The position numbers were made by a program, and so were the translations under genes. This document shows, one piece after another, positions 4,477 to 5,939 of a stretch of 5,939 nt of DNA (position 1 is the stretch's first letter; each line of letters starts with the position of its first letter). Source of the stretch: an uncultured Bacilli bacterium (lineage in GTDB: Bacteria; Bacillota_I; Bacilli_A; RF39; UBA660); the NCBI GenBank assembly GCA_905235875.1, contig CAJONL010000021.1, positions 1 through 5,939 on the forward strand, given 5' to 3'. The notes under the pieces were generated by a model. It was not told the DNA's origin. It ran no database searches and worked only from the letters and a program-made list of their open reading frames with translations.

Positions 4477-5939
4477 ATGAATAACAAGGACATAGGAGAA
4501 GTATTTAAAAAATATAAAGTTACGCTTAATGGCTTAAGTGAAAGTGAAGCTTTAAAGAGACTTGAAATCTATGGTAAAAATAGTTTTAAAGAAAAGAAGA
4601 AAAAAAGTAAATTATTATTATTTTTAAAACAGTATAAAGATCCAATGATAATAATTCTTTTAATAACTGCTTTTCTTTTACTTATATATGGTCTTTTATA
4701 TTCTCATGAATATACAGATATGATTATTATTTTAATTGTTACTTTTATAAATAGTATTATTGGTTTCTTATCTGAAACAAAGGCAGAAAAATTAGTTCTT
4801 GCATTAAAAAAATATGATAATACTTTTTGTAAAGTAAAAAGAGGTGGAGAAATAAAAGTAATTTCTTCAGATTTATTAGTTCCTGGTGATATTGTTATTT
4901 TAGAAAGTGGTGACTTAGTACCTGCTGACATTAGGATTTTTAAATTAAAAGATGCAAAGGTAGATGAATCAATATTAACTGGAGAAAGTGTTCCGGTAGA
5001 TAAAGAAGTTAAAACAGTAACTGCTAAGGCTATTTCTGATATGGTTAATATGTTATTTAAAGGTACGCATCTTGTAGGTGGTAATGCAACAGGTATAGTA
5101 ATATCAACAGGTATGAATACAGAAATGGGAAAGATTTATGATGAATCTAATAATAAGAAAGTAGTTAAAACTCCATTAGAATTAAAAATAGAAGAATTAA
5201 GTCGTAATTTAACCATAATTATTTTTGCTTTTATTATCTTTATCTTCATCATTTCAGTAATAAAGGGTTACACTTATATAGAAACAATAATGCTTTGTGC
5301 ATCTTTATGTGTTGCAGCAATACCTGAAGGCCTTCCAGCAGTTATTACTGTAACTTTATCTGGAGGTATTAAAACTTTAGCTAAGAAAAATACAATAGTA
5401 AAAAATATTAGGGCTTTAGAAACCCTTGGTGAAGTTGATGTAATATGTTCTGATAAAACTGGAACTATTACACTAAATCAGATGACTGTTACAAAAACTG
5501 AAATATATAACGAAGAAATGATAAACTATGTAATGGCTTTATGTAATGAAGGATTAATATATAGTGATAAACTTGTTGGTGATCCTACTGAGACATGTTT
5601 ATATTCATATCTTAGTAATAAAAAAATAGATAGTTTAAAATTAAGAAAAGAAAATAAAAGAATTGATTATATTCCATTTACTTCTGAAAGAAAAATTAGT
5701 ACTACAATAAATGAAATAGGTAACAAGAAGTATGTTTTGTCTAAAGGTAGTATAGAAAAATTACTTGATAAATGTACTTATCTAAATGATAAAAAAATAA
5801 CAGAAGATGATAAAAGAAAATTACTTGACTTAGAAAAAGAATATGCAAATGATGGACTTAGAGTATTAGGATTTGCTTACAAAGAAATAGACCATATTCC
5901 AACTAATGAAGAGATGCAAACAATAGAAAAAAATTTAAT
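4477..5939 (+). CDS. P-type cation-transporting ATPase, P2A (calcium-pump-like), 3' end outside window
   Basis: The first 487 residues of a pump usually near 850-900 are present. Layout: cation-ATPase N-terminal domain (5-45), TM1 (about 55-75), TM2 (80-99), actuator domain with LTGES (167-171), TM3 (about 245-263), TM4 (about 270-294) with AAIPEGLPAVIT (280-291), phosphorylation loop CSDKTGTITLNQM (324-336; D326 is the phosphorylated Asp), then the nucleotide-binding domain with GDPTET (368-373), FTSERK (401-406), KGSIEKLLDKC (423-433) and GLRVLGFA (460-467). The TM4 segment CVAAIPEGLPAVIT is nearly identical to SERCA, including the Glu (E284) equivalent to calcium site II E309. Calcium export is therefore likely, but the TM5, TM6 and TM8 ligands are outside the window, so Na+ or Mn2+ is not excluded. 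AGGTGG (4466-4471) lies 5 nt before ATG. The preceding membrane protein ends 18 bp upstream with no terminator between. Confidence 0.93.
   Translation, partial: MNNKDIGEVFKKYKVTLNGLSESEALKRLEIYGKNSFKEKKKKSKLLLFLKQYKDPMIIILLITAFLLLIYGLLYSHEYTDMIIILIVTFINSIIGFLSETKAEKLVLALKKYDNTFCKVKRGGEIKVISSDLLVPGDIVILESGDLVPADIRIFKLKDAKVDESILTGESVPVDKEVKTVTAKAISDMVNMLFKGTHLVGGNATGIVISTGMNTEMGKIYDESNNKKVVKTPLELKIEELSRNLTIIIFAFIIFIFIISVIKGYTYIETIMLCASLCVAAIPEGLPAVITVTLSGGIKTLAKKNTIVKNIRALETLGEVDVICSDKTGTITLNQMTVTKTEIYNEEMINYVMALCNEGLIYSDKLVGDPTETCLYSYLSNKKIDSLKLRKENKRIDYIPFTSERKISTTINEIGNKKYVLSKGSIEKLLDKCTYLNDKKITEDDKRKLLDLEKEYANDGLRVLGFAYKEIDHIPTNEEMQTIEKNL

Noticed and set aside
4704..4931. 75-codon open frame on the - strand
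   Set aside because: It is antisense to the ATPase TM2 and actuator region, whose P-type ATPase motifs show that the + strand is coding.

Overview
The window is about three-quarters A+T and every gene lies on the + strand. It looks like the chromosome of a low-GC Bacillota-type bacterium, possibly an uncultured Bacilli lineage close to the Mollicutes. The A+T bias, strong Shine-Dalgarno sites of the AGGAGGTGAT type, and a YmfF/YmfH-type peptidase pair all fit this. TGA appears to be a stop codon: the purine nucleoside phosphorylase ends at TGA exactly where its family ends, and tryptophan is written TGG. That argues against a Mycoplasma/Spiroplasma code.

Layout. (1) 1-449: the C-terminal two thirds of a DeoD-type purine nucleoside phosphorylase, closed by a strong intrinsic terminator whose stem contains the stop codon. 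(2) 494-3556: a probable three-gene unit. A candidate promoter leads into an M16 peptidase-like protein without a zinc site (ymfF-like). This overlaps by 23 bp an M16 peptidase with an intact HxxEH site (ymfH-like). An unrecognised membrane-anchored, extremely acidic protein follows, and the unit ends in a second terminator that also contains the stop codon. (3) 3598-5939: a second unit with a good sigma-A-type promoter. It holds an unrecognised membrane-anchored protein made of two copies of the same roughly 100-residue domain, then, 18 bp later, a P2A-type (calcium-like) P-type ATPase that runs off the window.

How the genes may work together. The two M16 proteins look like one heterodimeric metallopeptidase with its active site split between subunits: zinc ligands in the second, the R/Y substrate-binding motif in the first. 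The duplicated-domain protein is probably co-transcribed with the cation pump and would face outside the cell, so it may be an accessory or sensor of the pump; this is inferred from position only. The acidic protein has no assignable function.

No mobile element, CRISPR array, tRNA or rRNA was seen, and no gene-free stretch exceeds about 100 bp. The most unusual items are the duplicated-domain protein beside the pump, a repeated ATAGTRCTAT palindrome over that unit's promoter and start codon, and two terminators built into gene ends.
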